Source: Tistlia sp040905785 (GTDB lineage: Bacteria > Pseudomonadota > Alphaproteobacteria > Kiloniellales > DSM-21159). From it: 64,000 bases of DNA. The notes beneath the pieces were generated by a model, which had not been told where the DNA came from, made no database searches, and was given only the letters and a program-made list of their open reading frames with translations. A program made the position numbers and the translations under genes. Shown in pieces: positions 16,509-26,020 of this stretch (position 1 is its first letter; each line of letters opens with the position of its first letter). The stretch is from the NCBI RefSeq assembly GCF_040905785.1, contig NZ_JBBDQW010000006.1:124001-188000 (forward strand), in the 5' to 3' direction.

Positions 16509-17920
16509 CAGAACCTTAGTCGGCCCGCGACGAAGGCCGTGTTTTCCGTGTACTCGTCGCTCTCCTCGCTGGCGTGGCGCTGGGTGTGCGAAACGCCGAA
16601 GGAGATCACGGTGTTCGTGTAGATAAGGTAATCGAGCGACGCCTGGGCGCCGAAGGTGTTGGTGCTGTCTTCGTCGTCGACATGGGTCGCGAAGCCGGAC
16701 AGCCGGCTGCTCCAGGTCCGCGATAGCTGGCGTGACCACAGGCCGGTCAGCCCATAGGTCGTCTCGCTGCGGGTGTCGAACTCGCGGTCGATGTAGACGA
16801 ACCCGAGGTTGAGCGCGTTGCGGCCGTAGAGGCCCGAGAGGCCGACATCGCCGCGCCAGGTGACCGCCACGCCGCTCTGGCTGTCCTCGATCAGGTCCTC
16901 CGGGCCGGGCCCGATCACCAGCTCGCCCGTCACCGGGTCGAAGACGTTCTCGCGACGCCGGTCGCGCCTGCGGTCGGTGTTCGACTCCAGGACTCGGTTG
17001 ATGGCGCCGGTCAGCGTCAGGCGCGGCGTGATCTCGTGGGCGAAGTCGCCCTCGACCCAAAGGCCGCCGTAGCGCTGGCCGACGCCGATCGAAAATTCCG
17101 TACGCGGACCCGGGCGGCTGTCGAAGCCGACCTGATAGAAGGGACCGCTGAGGTCGCGCGAGCTTTCCGAATCGATCTCGTCGTAGCCGAGCTTGGCGGT
17201 CGGCGAGAACTGGCGCCAGGCCGCGTACTTGCCGGAGACCATGGCGGTCGAGCGCTCGAGGTCGTCGCTGGCGAAGCCGTCGTCGTCGGAGTCGCCCTCG
17301 TCGCGGATATGCTCGAGCAGCAGCGCGCCCTGGGTGCGGGTGAAGCGGCTGCCGCTCTGCAGCTCCAGGCGCTGCTCCTCCTGGGTGGTGTCGCCCGATC
17401 CCGCGAAGGTCTCGATGCGCCGGTAGCGCAGCTCCCCGTCGGCCCAGTTGCCGAAGGAATGGGCGAGATAGGGGCTGGCTTCCAGCACCGTCACGCTCTC
17501 GCGGTCGCCGCGGCCGGAACCGGAGGCCGAAACGCGGCTCGCCGGCTCGAGCAGCTGGCGGCTCGAGGAGCCCTCGAGGTCGAGGTACAGCCAGTCCTCC
17601 CACAGCTCGGCGGTGGCGGCGCCCAGGACGTTCTGGTCGACCAGAAAACTGTCGTCGTTCGAGAAATGGCGCAGGGCGACGGTGCCGCTGAACAGCAGGT
17701 CTAGCCGGTTGCCGTCGACGATCACGCTGGCGGACGGCGACACGGATGTGATCAAAGCGCCCTCCTCCTCGCCGTCGGGTGCCAGATCGACGTTGTCGGT
17801 CACCGTAAGGCTACTCCCAATCGACTTGGTTACCCGCACGTCGGCCGCCGCCGCTGGGCTGCTGCCGATCATTACACACGCCGCAAGCGCTGCCCCTGTC
17901 AGGCCGTGATATCTGAACAC
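16508..17920 (-). CDS. PEP-CTERM-system outer-membrane beta-barrel protein
   Basis: This 470-residue exported protein has a signal peptide of ~26 residues (MFRYHGLTGAALAACVMIGS, cleavage near AAA-ADV). The rest is made of alternating-hydrophobic beta strands with an aromatic C-terminal strand ending AFVAGRLRF, as expected of an outer-membrane barrel. It matches the conserved protein of exosortase A loci, where it probably serves export or anchoring of the polysaccharide across the outer membrane. Composition is richer in Asp, Ser and Thr than in the flanking cytoplasmic proteins. The one-base overlap with the ATPase start shows coupling. Confidence 0.88.
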   Translation of the reverse strand: MFRYHGLTGAALAACVMIGSSPAAAADVRVTKSIGSSLTVTDNVDLAPDGEEEGALITSVSPSASVIVDGNRLDLLFSGTVALRHFSNDDSFLVDQNVLGAATAELWEDWLYLDLEGSSSRQLLEPASRVSASGSGRGDRESVTVLEASPYLAHSFGNWADGELRYRRIETFAGSGDTTQEEQRLELQSGSRFTRTQGALLLEHIRDEGDSDDDGFASDDLERSTAMVSGKYAAWRQFSPTAKLGYDEIDSESSRDLSGPFYQVGFDSRPGPRTEFSIGVGQRYGGLWVEGDFAHEITPRLTLTGAINRVLESNTDRRRDRRRENVFDPVTGELVIGPGPEDLIEDSQSGVAVTWRGDVGLSGLYGRNALNLGFVYIDREFDTRSETTYGLTGLWSRQLSRTWSSRLSGFATHVDDEDSTNTFGAQASLDYLIYTNTVISFGVSHTQRHASEESDEYTENTAFVAGRLRF

Positions 17921-17956
17921 TCCGTGTCTCCCCCCCGGGCGAACACCTCGGCCGCG

Positions 17957-19018
17957 TCAAGCCGCTTCCTGTCCTCTCGACGCTGCCGTGCCGCCTTGAT
18001 ACAGCGAATGCCCATAGCCGTAGCTCATGGACTGAACCTCGTCGCCCTTGATTGTACAATGATTGAGGACGAGGCTGAGGCGATCTCTGTGGCCCAGGAC
18101 GTCGAGCGCGGTGCGAATCGTCGCTTCGGTTGTCTTGCCGGCTTCCACCACCATCAGGATCTGCTGAATCTGCTTGCTGAGCACCATCGGGTCGTGCGTT
18201 GCCAGGATCGGCGGCGCATCGAAGAGGATCAGGCGGTCGGGGTAGCGGTTTGACAGCTCCTCGAGCAGCCGCGTCATCGCCGGGCTGCCGAAGAGATCCG
18301 TGGGACTGGCGGTGCACCGCCCGACAGGCAGGACGGACAGTGTCGAGTTCTCGGCCCGCCACAGCGCATCCGACAGGTCCATGTTGGGATCGACCAGCCG
18401 GTCGAGGAGGCCTTTCTCCTCGCTGCCGATCTTGAAGAACTTGGTGACGCTGGCCTGCATCGCGTCGGCGTCGACGAGAAGCACATGGATACGATCCTCG
18501 AGCGCTAGGCTGAGGGCTAGGTTGATCGCCAGGAATGACTTGCCTTCGCCCTGCCGGGCCGAGGTGATCAGGACCAGGTTTTGGCCGCTGCGCCCGCGCG
18601 TACCGCGCTTGACGTCGAAGAAGTCGAGGCTCGACATCAGTCGCGACTTGATCGTCCGGATCTCGCGCTGGAGGCGCCTGGCGTGGCGCGAGGGCCCGAT
18701 CAGGCGCTGGTTCTCAAGCTCGTCCCAGTCGGGGCGAAAGCTCCTGCTGGAGGTCGAGGCCGGCCGCCGTCGCACGACGGCCTGCGGGGTCTCCTGGACG
18801 CGTGCTCCCGGACTTGCAGCGGGCGCAATCGGCGCCGCCGTGTCCGCGGCGGAAGCAGTCGCGGCTGCGGGTGGATTGGAGGCCGACGGGGAGACGGGCC
18901 CGGCTGCCGGGGTCGGATCCGGCGTCGGGGTCGTCGCGCCGCGGGACATCGCCCGGTCGATCAGGGAGGATCGGCCGGCCCCGCTCCGCTTGCTCGCCGC
19001 CTTGTCGATGATGCTCAT
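17957..19018 (-). CDS. XrtA-associated tyrosine autokinase
   Basis: This ~353-residue BY-kinase is the cytoplasmic partner of the chain-length protein at 19061. Start: MSIIDKAASKRS at 19018, with AGGA at the right distance; an ATG two codons upstream has the Shine-Dalgarno abutting it and is less likely. A Pro/Ala-rich linker (~30-95) leads to a P-loop domain with Walker A TSARQGEGKSF, Walker A' VLLVDADAM and ILFDAPPIL. The C-terminus has a short tyrosine cluster (SYGYGHSLYQGG), shorter than in Wzc. Autophosphorylation is expected to control polymer length. Confidence 0.92.
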   Translation of the reverse strand: MSIIDKAASKRSGAGRSSLIDRAMSRGATTPTPDPTPAAGPVSPSASNPPAAATASAADTAAPIAPAASPGARVQETPQAVVRRRPASTSSRSFRPDWDELENQRLIGPSRHARRLQREIRTIKSRLMSSLDFFDVKRGTRGRSGQNLVLITSARQGEGKSFLAINLALSLALEDRIHVLLVDADAMQASVTKFFKIGSEEKGLLDRLVDPNMDLSDALWRAENSTLSVLPVGRCTASPTDLFGSPAMTRLLEELSNRYPDRLILFDAPPILATHDPMVLSKQIQQILMVVEAGKTTEATIRTALDVLGHRDRLSLVLNHCTIKGDEVQSMSYGYGHSLYQGGTAASRGQEAA

Positions 19019-19060
19019 GGCCATCCTGGAAAAAATTGTGCTGAAGAAATCGCGCGGGCG

Positions 19061-20644
19061 TCAGAGCAGGCGCCGGCCCTGCTCCATCAGGCTACCGTTC
19101 AACCCCGAAAGCAGGCTCCGGACGTCGGGCTGGTCGTCGCTGAACTGGTAGAGGTAGAGCACCCCTCCGAAGACCAGCAGTAGAGCCAGCACGGAACTCA
19201 CGAACGCCGACCCCTGAACCATTGTTCCGGGAAGGCTGCGCGACCTGATCTTGCTGACGCTGCCGAGCACGGGCAGGCCGAAGCTCCGGGCCAGCGCATC
19301 GCTGGTCTGGAAGCCGCCGGCGAGCTGCAGCCTCAGAAGGGCGAGCGCGATGCCGGCACCGAGCCCGGCGAAGAGCACCGCCGTCATGTAGAGACCGTGC
19401 GGCGGTCCACTCGGCGTCGCGGGCACGATCGGCGGCTCGACCACCCGGAATTCGACGGCGCTCGTCTCCACCTTCATGTCGCGTGCCATGCGCGCCGACT
19501 CCCGGCGCGAAATCAGGGTCTCGTAGTTGCGCCGGGTCGTGTCGTAGTCGCGGGTCAGCTGCGTCAACTGGGCCTGGGCCTCGGGGGTCTGCTCGATCAG
19601 CGTCTCCAGGTCCTCCATGCGGGCCTGGGCGTTCCCGATGCGCGTCTCCGTCGCCTGGATCTGGCCCTCGACCCGCCTAAGCTCCGAGGCCAGGGCCTCG
19701 TATTCCGGATTGGGCGCCTGAGTCGTCGAGGAACCGCGGCCGCCCGAGCCGACTTCGCTCTGGAGCCGGTTGATCAGGTTCTGCTTAGAGATCACGTCCG
19801 GGTGCCGCTCGGTGTAGGTCAGCAGCAGCGCGTTCAGCTCGTCGCGGAGCTGGCTCAGCTGCCGCTGCTTCGGAGAGGAGCCGCCGGCCGTGGTGCTCGT
19901 GGTGAACTCCGGGGTCTCCGCCAGCTGCATCCGCAGCTGATTGCGCGACCAGTTCAGAGACGACAGCTCCTCCTGCAGGCGCTGAACGACGGTCGTCTGC
20001 ACGTCTATCTGGCGCAGGGCCCGATCGCTGCCGCCGAGCTCGCCGGCGTGCTGCCGTTGGAACTCGGCGACGGCCTGCTCGGCCTCCCGCAGCTCACGCT
20101 CGTGTCGGGCGATCTGCTCGTTGATGAACCGTTCGGCCTTGTCCGCGTCGCTCTGCGAAGCACCGAGGTTGCGCTCGACGAAGATGTTCAACAAGGCTGA
20201 GACGACGCGCTGCGAGAGCTCCGGGGAGGTGCTGTTGTAGCTGATGCGGAACAGTGCCGGCCCCTGCGTCTGCAGCTGGATGTTCTGGGAGAGCGATTCC
20301 AGCAGGCGATCGAGTTGAGCCGGCGTGTCGGCTCGCAGGTCCAGGTCGGTGACCTGCGCCAGCTCCTGCATGTTCGGCCGGGACAACAGCGTGCGGCGGA
20401 CCACGTCGACCTGCGCCTCGATGTCCTGCCTCACCGCCAGCCCCTCCATCAGGGGGCCGAGCAGGGACTGGGTGTCGATGTAGATTTGCGCGGTCGAGGT
20501 ATAGCGGTTGGGCATCGAGGCGACCCAGAGCCAGCCGCCCAGGCACACCACCCAGGCGACGACTGCGATCGTCCAGCGTCGGTCCCACAGGCCGTAGGCG
20601 TAGAACCGGAGCAGGCGTACGAGTTGCGACAAGCCCTCGTTCAT
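19061..20644 (-). CDS. XrtA-system polysaccharide chain-length determinant
   Basis: This 527-residue Wzz-family polysaccharide co-polymerase starts MNEGLSQLVRLLRFYAYGLW. One transmembrane helix lies at ~25-43, with a long periplasmic part. That part has the Wzz fold (RYTSTAQIYIDTQSLLGPLM) and an extended coiled coil (~180-390). A second helix follows the family motif VVEPPIVPATPSGPPHG, and an extra pair of helices sits near 425-500. No kinase domain is fused; the kinase is the next gene. It sets chain length together with that kinase. It lies 8 bases after the export lipoprotein gene. Confidence 0.92.
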   Translation of the reverse strand: MNEGLSQLVRLLRFYAYGLWDRRWTIAVVAWVVCLGGWLWVASMPNRYTSTAQIYIDTQSLLGPLMEGLAVRQDIEAQVDVVRRTLLSRPNMQELAQVTDLDLRADTPAQLDRLLESLSQNIQLQTQGPALFRISYNSTSPELSQRVVSALLNIFVERNLGASQSDADKAERFINEQIARHERELREAEQAVAEFQRQHAGELGGSDRALRQIDVQTTVVQRLQEELSSLNWSRNQLRMQLAETPEFTTSTTAGGSSPKQRQLSQLRDELNALLLTYTERHPDVISKQNLINRLQSEVGSGGRGSSTTQAPNPEYEALASELRRVEGQIQATETRIGNAQARMEDLETLIEQTPEAQAQLTQLTRDYDTTRRNYETLISRRESARMARDMKVETSAVEFRVVEPPIVPATPSGPPHGLYMTAVLFAGLGAGIALALLRLQLAGGFQTSDALARSFGLPVLGSVSKIRSRSLPGTMVQGSAFVSSVLALLLVFGGVLYLYQFSDDQPDVRSLLSGLNGSLMEQGRRLL

Positions 20645-20652
20645 CGGGATGC

Positions 20653-21282
20653 TTAGAGCCAGCTTTCGGGGATCAGGATGACGTCGCCCGGCAGCACGGG
20701 AGCGTTGGCGTCGATGTCGCCGTCGCGCAGCAGATCGTCCAGAGCGAGCGAGAACCTCTGGGCGTCCGGCCCCTCGCCGCGGATCAGCACCGCGCCGTTG
20801 CCGGCCGCGAACTCGGTCAGCCCGCCGACCTCGATCATCACGTCGAGAACGGTCATGCCCGTGCGGTAGGGAAGAGCGACCGGCCTCTGGGCCTCGCCGA
20901 CGACGCGAACCTGCTGGGTGAAGGGGCCGACGAAGCTGTTGACCAGGACTGTCACCACCGGGTCCTGGACGTAGGGCAGCAGCGCCTCCTCGAGATCCCG
21001 GGACAACTGCGTCGGAGTCTTGCCCGCGGCGACCATGTCGTCGACCAGCGGCGTCGAGATCCGGCCGTCAGGTCGCACCGGGATGCTGGTGGTGAGCTCC
21101 GGCGCGCGCCACACGAAGATCTGCACGGAATCGAGCGGTCCGATGCGGTAGTCCGGCGCTTCGGCCCCGGAGGTCGGAATGGCGGCCGGCACCTGCGGAT
21201 AGTCGTTGCTCGCGCAGCCCGCGACCGCGAACCCCAGCAGGAGCGCCAGCGCCCCGCCCCACGTCTTCGCCAATTGCCTCAT
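20653..21282 (-). CDS. XrtA-system polysaccharide export lipoprotein (Wza-like)
   Basis: This 209-residue outer-membrane lipoprotein starts MRQLAKTWGGALALLLGFAV at 21282 with GAGGGGGGA upstream. It has a lipobox AVAGC (modified Cys near residue 23). The polysaccharide export sugar-binding domain follows (DYRIGPLDSVQIFVWR, VRPDGRISTPLVDDM), then SLBB-like segments (VRVVGEAQRPVALPYRTGMT) and the ending DVILIPESWL. It would form the export channel for the polymer. It is the first gene of the minus-strand exopolysaccharide operon, so regulatory signals should lie in the 440 bases upstream. Confidence 0.93.
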   Translation of the reverse strand: MRQLAKTWGGALALLLGFAVAGCASNDYPQVPAAIPTSGAEAPDYRIGPLDSVQIFVWRAPELTTSIPVRPDGRISTPLVDDMVAAGKTPTQLSRDLEEALLPYVQDPVVTVLVNSFVGPFTQQVRVVGEAQRPVALPYRTGMTVLDVMIEVGGLTEFAAGNGAVLIRGEGPDAQRFSLALDDLLRDGDIDANAPVLPGDVILIPESWL

Positions 21283-21723
21283 CTCGAGTCCCCCCTCGTG
21301 TCTCAGTTGGACCGGTGTTCCGACAGTCCGGAACGCGTCCGATCTTGAAGCCCGCCCAGCTTCGCGTCCACTACAACCGGCACGATAGATGCGCCGTCGC
21401 AGGGGATGCGATGCGATGCAGAAACTGCCGAAGGTGCAAAAAGTTTCCTCGCCCGGCAAACCCTGTCCTCCGCATCGTCGGCCACCCGCGAGGGAACGAA
21501 CAGGCAGTCCGCTGCCGGAGCGCTATGGAGCGCAGAGCCGCGGTCGTCGCACCCGCTCCCGTCAGAATTCACCGTAGTAGGCGATCAGGAGTAGGCGATC
21601 AGGCGTCCGTTCTCTTAAACCGAGTAAAGGCGCGGCCCTCGAGTTAAGGAATTCCGGCGAACCTTAAAGTAAGAGAGTTTCGAGACTCTTTATGCTTTCA
21701 GCGGGCTGATCGGGCAAAGCGCC
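21283..21723. promoter_or_regulatory. Leader region of the exopolysaccharide operon
   Basis: No gene is seen in these 441 bases. On the minus strand a weak vegetative promoter can be drawn: TTGCCC (21712-21717) and CATAAA (21689-21694) with 17-bp spacing. It is followed at once by a short hairpin AGAGT/ACTCT around 21673-21688 that could also terminate the 21724 gene. A 14-bp tandem duplication (GTAGGCGATCAGGA) lies at 21577-21604. If this promoter is used, the export gene has a ~400-base leader. No correctly spaced sigma-54 site was found. Confidence 0.35.
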
Positions 21724-22341
21724 TCAGCCCGCGCCGATTGCGCCGCGCAGCCCTTCGATCAGGGGAATGGGAGTCAGCGACAGGAGCAGCACCGCGGCCA
21801 GTGCGCCAGCCACCAGGGCCGCCACCACACCCAGCGCCAGAGCCAGCGGGCTGGTCGGCTTGCGCCGCGCGGCGCGCGTCGCCTCGGCCAGACGGGCCAT
21901 CCGCTCGTCGACGGAATCGAGGGTCTGCGCGATGCGTGTGCCGGAGCCTTCGGGGATACGCGCGACCGCCTGTTGGAGCTGGGCCAGCTCCTGCGCCACC
22001 GCGGCCTGCTGACGCGTCTGGGCCTCCTCCAGGACCTGGAGGCGCCGCAGCGCCTCGCCTTGTCCCTCCTGGAGCGCGCCGGCCTGCTGGCGCAGCCGAT
22101 CCAGCACCTCGGGCAGCGAGACGAGCGCCGGCGGCATCGGCGCGTGCCGGGACAGCGCCTCCTCGACGACCTCGGCGAGCAGGGCGCGCACGCGGGTCGG
22201 GTCGCCGCCGGCAGCGTCGGCCACCAGCCCGTCGGCCTGCCGGCCCGCCATCGCCGAGCCGAGGGCATCGGCGAGGTAGGTCAGGTTGTTGCGGTCTTCC
22301 GCGCTGTCGGGCGCGGCATCCACGGTGCTTTGTCCTGGCAT
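21724..22341 (-). CDS. Coiled-coil, C-terminally membrane-anchored protein of unknown function
   Basis: The 205-residue protein starts MPGQSTVDAAPDSAEDRNNL at 22341, preceded by GGGAGAG. Residues ~85-160 are Gln/Glu/Ala-rich and predicted to form a coiled coil (LEEAQTRQQAAVAQELAQLQ). One strong hydrophobic helix follows near the C-terminus (LALGVVAALVAGALAAVLLL, ~175-195) with a short periplasmic tail. I do not recognise a family. It is divergent from the type I secretion genes and stands at the head of the exopolysaccharide operon, so it may serve either. It could be a scaffold or tether in the inner membrane. Confidence 0.7.
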   Translation of the reverse strand: MPGQSTVDAAPDSAEDRNNLTYLADALGSAMAGRQADGLVADAAGGDPTRVRALLAEVVEEALSRHAPMPPALVSLPEVLDRLRQQAGALQEGQGEALRRLQVLEEAQTRQQAAVAQELAQLQQAVARIPEGSGTRIAQTLDSVDERMARLAEATRAARRKPTSPLALALGVVAALVAGALAAVLLLSLTPIPLIEGLRGAIGAG

Positions 22342-22636
22342 CGTCTCTCCCATCTGGTTCCTCGCAGCCACGTGACGAAGCGCGGGGGGCGACTTAGGCA
22401 CGCCCCGGCCCCCCAAGCTCCTTCATTTGGCCAACATTCTCGCCTTTTGTAGTCGACCGAGGAGCGTCGCGCAGGGGCGGCGCTATCCGGGTTTTGCCGT
22501 CCTCTCGCGCATTTTTGCGACAGGACAACTCGGCAGGGGACGATTCGATCCCGTGGCACGCGGCTCTCGCGGGCGTCACGGGGGCAGCGCCGCCGTCGGG
22601 TGCTCCACGGATTGTTAAGGGATGGGGGGTACTTTC

Positions 22637-24580
22637 ATGGCTAACGAAGAGACCGGTCGGTCGGCGCGAGGGGGCCGTCGCGACCGGCGCGCCTCGATCG
22701 CTCCTCCTTCCGCCGGATACCCCAGTGACATGCGCCCAACCGACGACCAATCCTCCGGCCCGGGCTTCCTGGGCATCTGCGGCCAAGCCTTCGGGGTGAC
22801 GGCGCTGTTCAGCGTCGGCGTCGCCTTCATGGCCTTCGCCTCGCCGCTGTTCTCCATGCAGATCTACGACAGGGTGCTGTCGAGCCGCAGCGCGGCCACG
22901 TTGCTCTGGCTGGCGGTCATCGTCGCCTTCCTGCTGGGCGCCATGGCCCTGCTGGACGCGATCCGCTCGCGCATCCTGCAGCGCGCGGCGGGCCGCCTGG
23001 AGCGCGAGTTCGTCCCAAAGCTGCTCGCCATCTCCTTCGACCGTGCCCTGACCGACAGCCCGGCGAAGGGCGGCCTCGTGCTCCGCGACTTCGACACCCT
23101 GAAGTCCTTCCTCGGCTCGAGCCAGGCGCTCGCCTTCTTCGACGCGCCGATGGCGCCGCTGTTCATCGCGGCGATCTGGCTGCTGCATCCGATGCTCGGG
23201 CTGATCGCGACCGGCGGCGCGCTGCTGCTGGTGGTGCTCGCCTGCGGCAACGAGTTGAGCGCGCGCCGCCCGATGGCCCAGGCGCAGGCGCGCTCGATCG
23301 CCGCCTCGACCCTGCTGGACAACTCGCTGCGCAACGGCGAGGCGATGCACGCCATGGGCATGGTCGGGCCCTTCTCTGCACGGCTGGCCGGAATGCGCGG
23401 CCACGCCGTCGCCGCCGGCATGCGGGCCGGCGACCGGGCCGGCACCTACCTCGGCCTGACCAAGTTCGTGCGCCAGATGCTCCAGGTCGCACTGCTCGGC
23501 TGCGGCGCCTGGCTGGTCATCGGCCAGGAGCTCTCGGCGGGCGCGATCATCGCCGTCTCGATCCTGTCGCAGCGCGCGCTGCAGCCGGTCGAGCAGATCA
23601 TCGGCGCCTGGAAGCGCTTCCAGCAGGCCAGCCGCGCCCACCGCAACCTGAGCGAGGCGATCGCCACGCTGGCGCCGGACGTCCCGCGGGTCGAGCTGCC
23701 GGCGCCCCTGGGCAACCTGAGCGCGGAGGGTGTCGTAGTGTGCCCGCCGGGCCGGGCGGAGCCGGTGATCCGCGGCGTCGACCTGCGCGTGCCGGCCGGC
23801 ACCGCGGTCGCCATCGTCGGGCCCAGCGGCTCGGGCAAGTCGAGCCTCCTGCGCGCCCTGATCGGGACCTGGCCGCTGAAGTCGGGCGTGGTGCGTCTCG
23901 ACGGTGCCGACCTGCACCTCTGGGAGCGGGGGCAGCTCGGCCCGCACGTCGGCTACCTGCCCCAGGACGTCGAGCTGTTCCCCGGCACGGTCGGCGAGAA
24001 CATCGCCCGCTTCGGCGCGATCGACTCCGAGGCCGTCGTCGCCGCCGCCCGGCGCGCCAACGTCCACGAGACGGTGCTGGCGATGCCGGACGGCTACGAC
24101 ACCCTGATCGGCCCTGGCGATCATGCGCTCTCGGCCGGACAGCGGCAGATGATCGGCCTGGCACGGGCGCTTTACGGGGACCCGAAGCTGCTGCTGCTCG
24201 ACGAGCCCAACGCCCATCTCGACGAGGCCGGGGAACGCAAGCTCTCAAGCGCCATCCGGGACGCCAAGCAGCGCGGCGCCGCCATCGTAGTCGTCTCCCA
24301 CCGCAGCGGCATCCTGGACGCCATCGACGCGCTGGTGATGCTGGAGGACGGGCGCGTCAGCGGCATCCGCAAGCGCCGCGACGCCGTCGGCGAGGCGGCC
24401 GAGCCCCTTGCCGCTCCCGCTGCGGGCGAGGGCCGGATCGCGGCGGCCTTTCCCCAGCGCGCTCCCAAAGAAGCCCCGGCGGCGGACGGCGCAGCCTCCG
24501 AGCCACGCGGCCAGGTGATGCCGCTGGACGTCGCCGCCCGCGCAAGGCACCGCCTGGCCGAAGCGGCTGCCCAGAGCTGA
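22637..24580 (+). CDS. Type I secretion system permease/ATPase (PrtD-like)
   Basis: This ~647-residue ABC exporter has an N-terminal membrane domain (~50-320), including FASPLFSMQIYDRVLSSRS, typical of PrtD-family type I exporters. There is no C39 peptidase domain. The ATPase domain has Walker A GPSGSGKS, Q-loop LPQDVELF, signature LSAGQRQMIGLARAL, Walker B LLLLDEP and switch His VVSHRSG. The last ~60 residues are Ala/Pro-rich. Start ATG 22637 (MANEETGRS) follows GGGGGG at a good distance; ATG 22622 is an alternative. It forms the inner-membrane pump with the adaptor at 24674. No RTX or other substrate gene and no TolC lie nearby. Confidence 0.9.
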   Translation: MANEETGRSARGGRRDRRASIAPPSAGYPSDMRPTDDQSSGPGFLGICGQAFGVTALFSVGVAFMAFASPLFSMQIYDRVLSSRSAATLLWLAVIVAFLLGAMALLDAIRSRILQRAAGRLEREFVPKLLAISFDRALTDSPAKGGLVLRDFDTLKSFLGSSQALAFFDAPMAPLFIAAIWLLHPMLGLIATGGALLLVVLACGNELSARRPMAQAQARSIAASTLLDNSLRNGEAMHAMGMVGPFSARLAGMRGHAVAAGMRAGDRAGTYLGLTKFVRQMLQVALLGCGAWLVIGQELSAGAIIAVSILSQRALQPVEQIIGAWKRFQQASRAHRNLSEAIATLAPDVPRVELPAPLGNLSAEGVVVCPPGRAEPVIRGVDLRVPAGTAVAIVGPSGSGKSSLLRALIGTWPLKSGVVRLDGADLHLWERGQLGPHVGYLPQDVELFPGTVGENIARFGAIDSEAVVAAARRANVHETVLAMPDGYDTLIGPGDHALSAGQRQMIGLARALYGDPKLLLLDEPNAHLDEAGERKLSSAIRDAKQRGAAIVVVSHRSGILDAIDALVMLEDGRVSGIRKRRDAVGEAAEPLAAPAAGEGRIAAAFPQRAPKEAPAADGAASEPRGQVMPLDVAARARHRLAEAAAQS

Positions 24581-24626
24581 ACTGCCCAGAGCTGAACTGC
24601 CCAGAGCTGAACTGCCGAGAGCCGAA
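24567..24626. repeat. Tandem repeat, 4 x 15 bp, across the end of the ABC exporter gene
   Basis: The unit CTGCCCAGAGCTGAA is repeated exactly three times from 24567 and a fourth time with changes to 24626. The stop codon of the exporter gene (24578-24580) lies in the first copy, so the array begins in the coding end and fills the gap before the adaptor gene. Confidence 0.9.
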
Positions 24627-24673
24627 CCGCCGCGCGAAGCGACCCGCGAACCTCCAACCCAGGGCCAGCAGCC

Positions 24674-26020
24674 ATGTCGCTAACCACCCTCGTTCCGACC
24701 CCGCCGGGCACGCCGCAGGGCCTCGAGAGTCACCCGGTCGCCTGGGGTGGCTCCACGCGCCTCGGCCTCCTGGTCCTGCTCGTCGCCTTCGGCGGCTTCC
24801 TCGCTTGGTCGCTGAGCGCGCACCTGGCCAGCGCCGTGATCGCCAGCGCCTCCGTCGTGATCGAGACCGACCGCAAGGCCGTGCAGCACCTGGAGGGCGG
24901 GATCGTCCGCGAGGTGCTGGTCGGCGAAGGCGACCTCGTCGCCCAGGGCCAGCCGCTGGTGCGCCTCGACCCGCTCCAGGACCAGGCCGAGAGCCAGGCG
25001 CTGAGTCTCAGGATCGCCGCGGCGCGCGCCCAGATCGCCCGCACCACCGCAGAGCAGGAGGGGCTGTCGTCGGTCGCCTTCCCATCCGACCTGCAGGCCG
25101 ACGCCGAGCGCGACCCGGCGGTCGCCGGCGTGCTGCGCTCGGAGCAGAAGCACTTCCAGGCGCGGCGCGCCAAGCTGGTCGGCGAGCGGGACATCCTGGC
25201 CAACCGGCGCGCCCACGCCGAGGAGCGCCTCGCCGCCATGGCCGACGAGCTGGCCTCGACGAACCGCCAGATCGAGCTGGTGACGGAGGAGCTGGCCGGG
25301 GCGACCACGCTCCACAAGAAGGGCTACGCACCCAAGACCCGCCTCCTCGCCCTGGAGCGCGAGCGCGAGCGGCTGCGCGGCATCGGCAGCGGGACCCGCG
25401 CCCAGATGGCGCAGCAGCAGCAGCAGGTAACGGAGAGCGAGCTGGAGGTGCTGCAGCTCGAGACGAGCATGGCCGAGGAGGCTTCAAAGCAGTTCCGCGC
25501 CGCGCAGAGCGAGCTGGGCGACCTGACCGGGCGAGCGACCACCGCCGGCGACCGTCTCGACCGCCTGGCGCTGCGTGCGCCGGCCGCCGGCTACGTCGTC
25601 AAGATGATGGGCCACGGGCCGGGCTCCGTGGTCAGGCCCGGCGAGACCCTGATGGAGATCGTCCCGCGCGACGAGGCACTGGTCATCGAGGCCATGGTGG
25701 CGCCGGCGGACGTCGACAACGTCGCCGTCGGGCGCCGCAGCGAGATCCGATTCTCCGGCCTCACGGACCGCAACCAGGCGCCGGTCTTCGGCAGCGTTGC
25801 CGTGGTCTCGGCCGACCGCCTGCTCGACGAGGCGACCAACACGGCCTACTACAGCGTCCGCGTCGCGGTCGACGAGAGCGAGCTCGGCAAGCTGCCCACC
25901 GGCGCCTTTCGGCCGGGCGCTCCGGCCGAGGTGCTGATCCTCGGCTCCGACCGCACCCTGCTCGACTACCTGACCGACCCGCTGTTCTCCAGCCTGAGGC
26001 TCGCCTTCCGCGAGGAGTAG
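24674..26020 (+). CDS. HlyD-family type I secretion periplasmic adaptor
   Basis: This 448-residue membrane-fusion protein has a short cytoplasmic N-terminus, one transmembrane helix (GLLVLLVAFGGFLAWSLSA, ~31-49) and the first half of the lipoyl-like domain (ETDRKAVQHLEGGIVREVLV). Long coiled-coil hairpins follow (~110-300), then the second lipoyl half (LRAPAAGYVVKMMGHGPGSV) and a beta-barrel C-terminus ending SSLRLAFREE. It bridges the PrtD-like pump and an outer-membrane TolC encoded elsewhere. It lies 93 bases after the pump gene, with the tandem repeat between them. Confidence 0.92.
   Translation: MSLTTLVPTPPGTPQGLESHPVAWGGSTRLGLLVLLVAFGGFLAWSLSAHLASAVIASASVVIETDRKAVQHLEGGIVREVLVGEGDLVAQGQPLVRLDPLQDQAESQALSLRIAAARAQIARTTAEQEGLSSVAFPSDLQADAERDPAVAGVLRSEQKHFQARRAKLVGERDILANRRAHAEERLAAMADELASTNRQIELVTEELAGATTLHKKGYAPKTRLLALERERERLRGIGSGTRAQMAQQQQQVTESELEVLQLETSMAEEASKQFRAAQSELGDLTGRATTAGDRLDRLALRAPAAGYVVKMMGHGPGSVVRPGETLMEIVPRDEALVIEAMVAPADVDNVAVGRRSEIRFSGLTDRNQAPVFGSVAVVSADRLLDEATNTAYYSVRVAVDESELGKLPTGAFRPGAPAEVLILGSDRTLLDYLTDPLFSSLRLAFREE

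Noticed and set aside
22342..22636. Possible small gene between the coiled-coil protein and the ABC exporter
   Set aside because: Short frames lack start signals and protein-like features; the 295 bases are best taken as a divergent promoter region.
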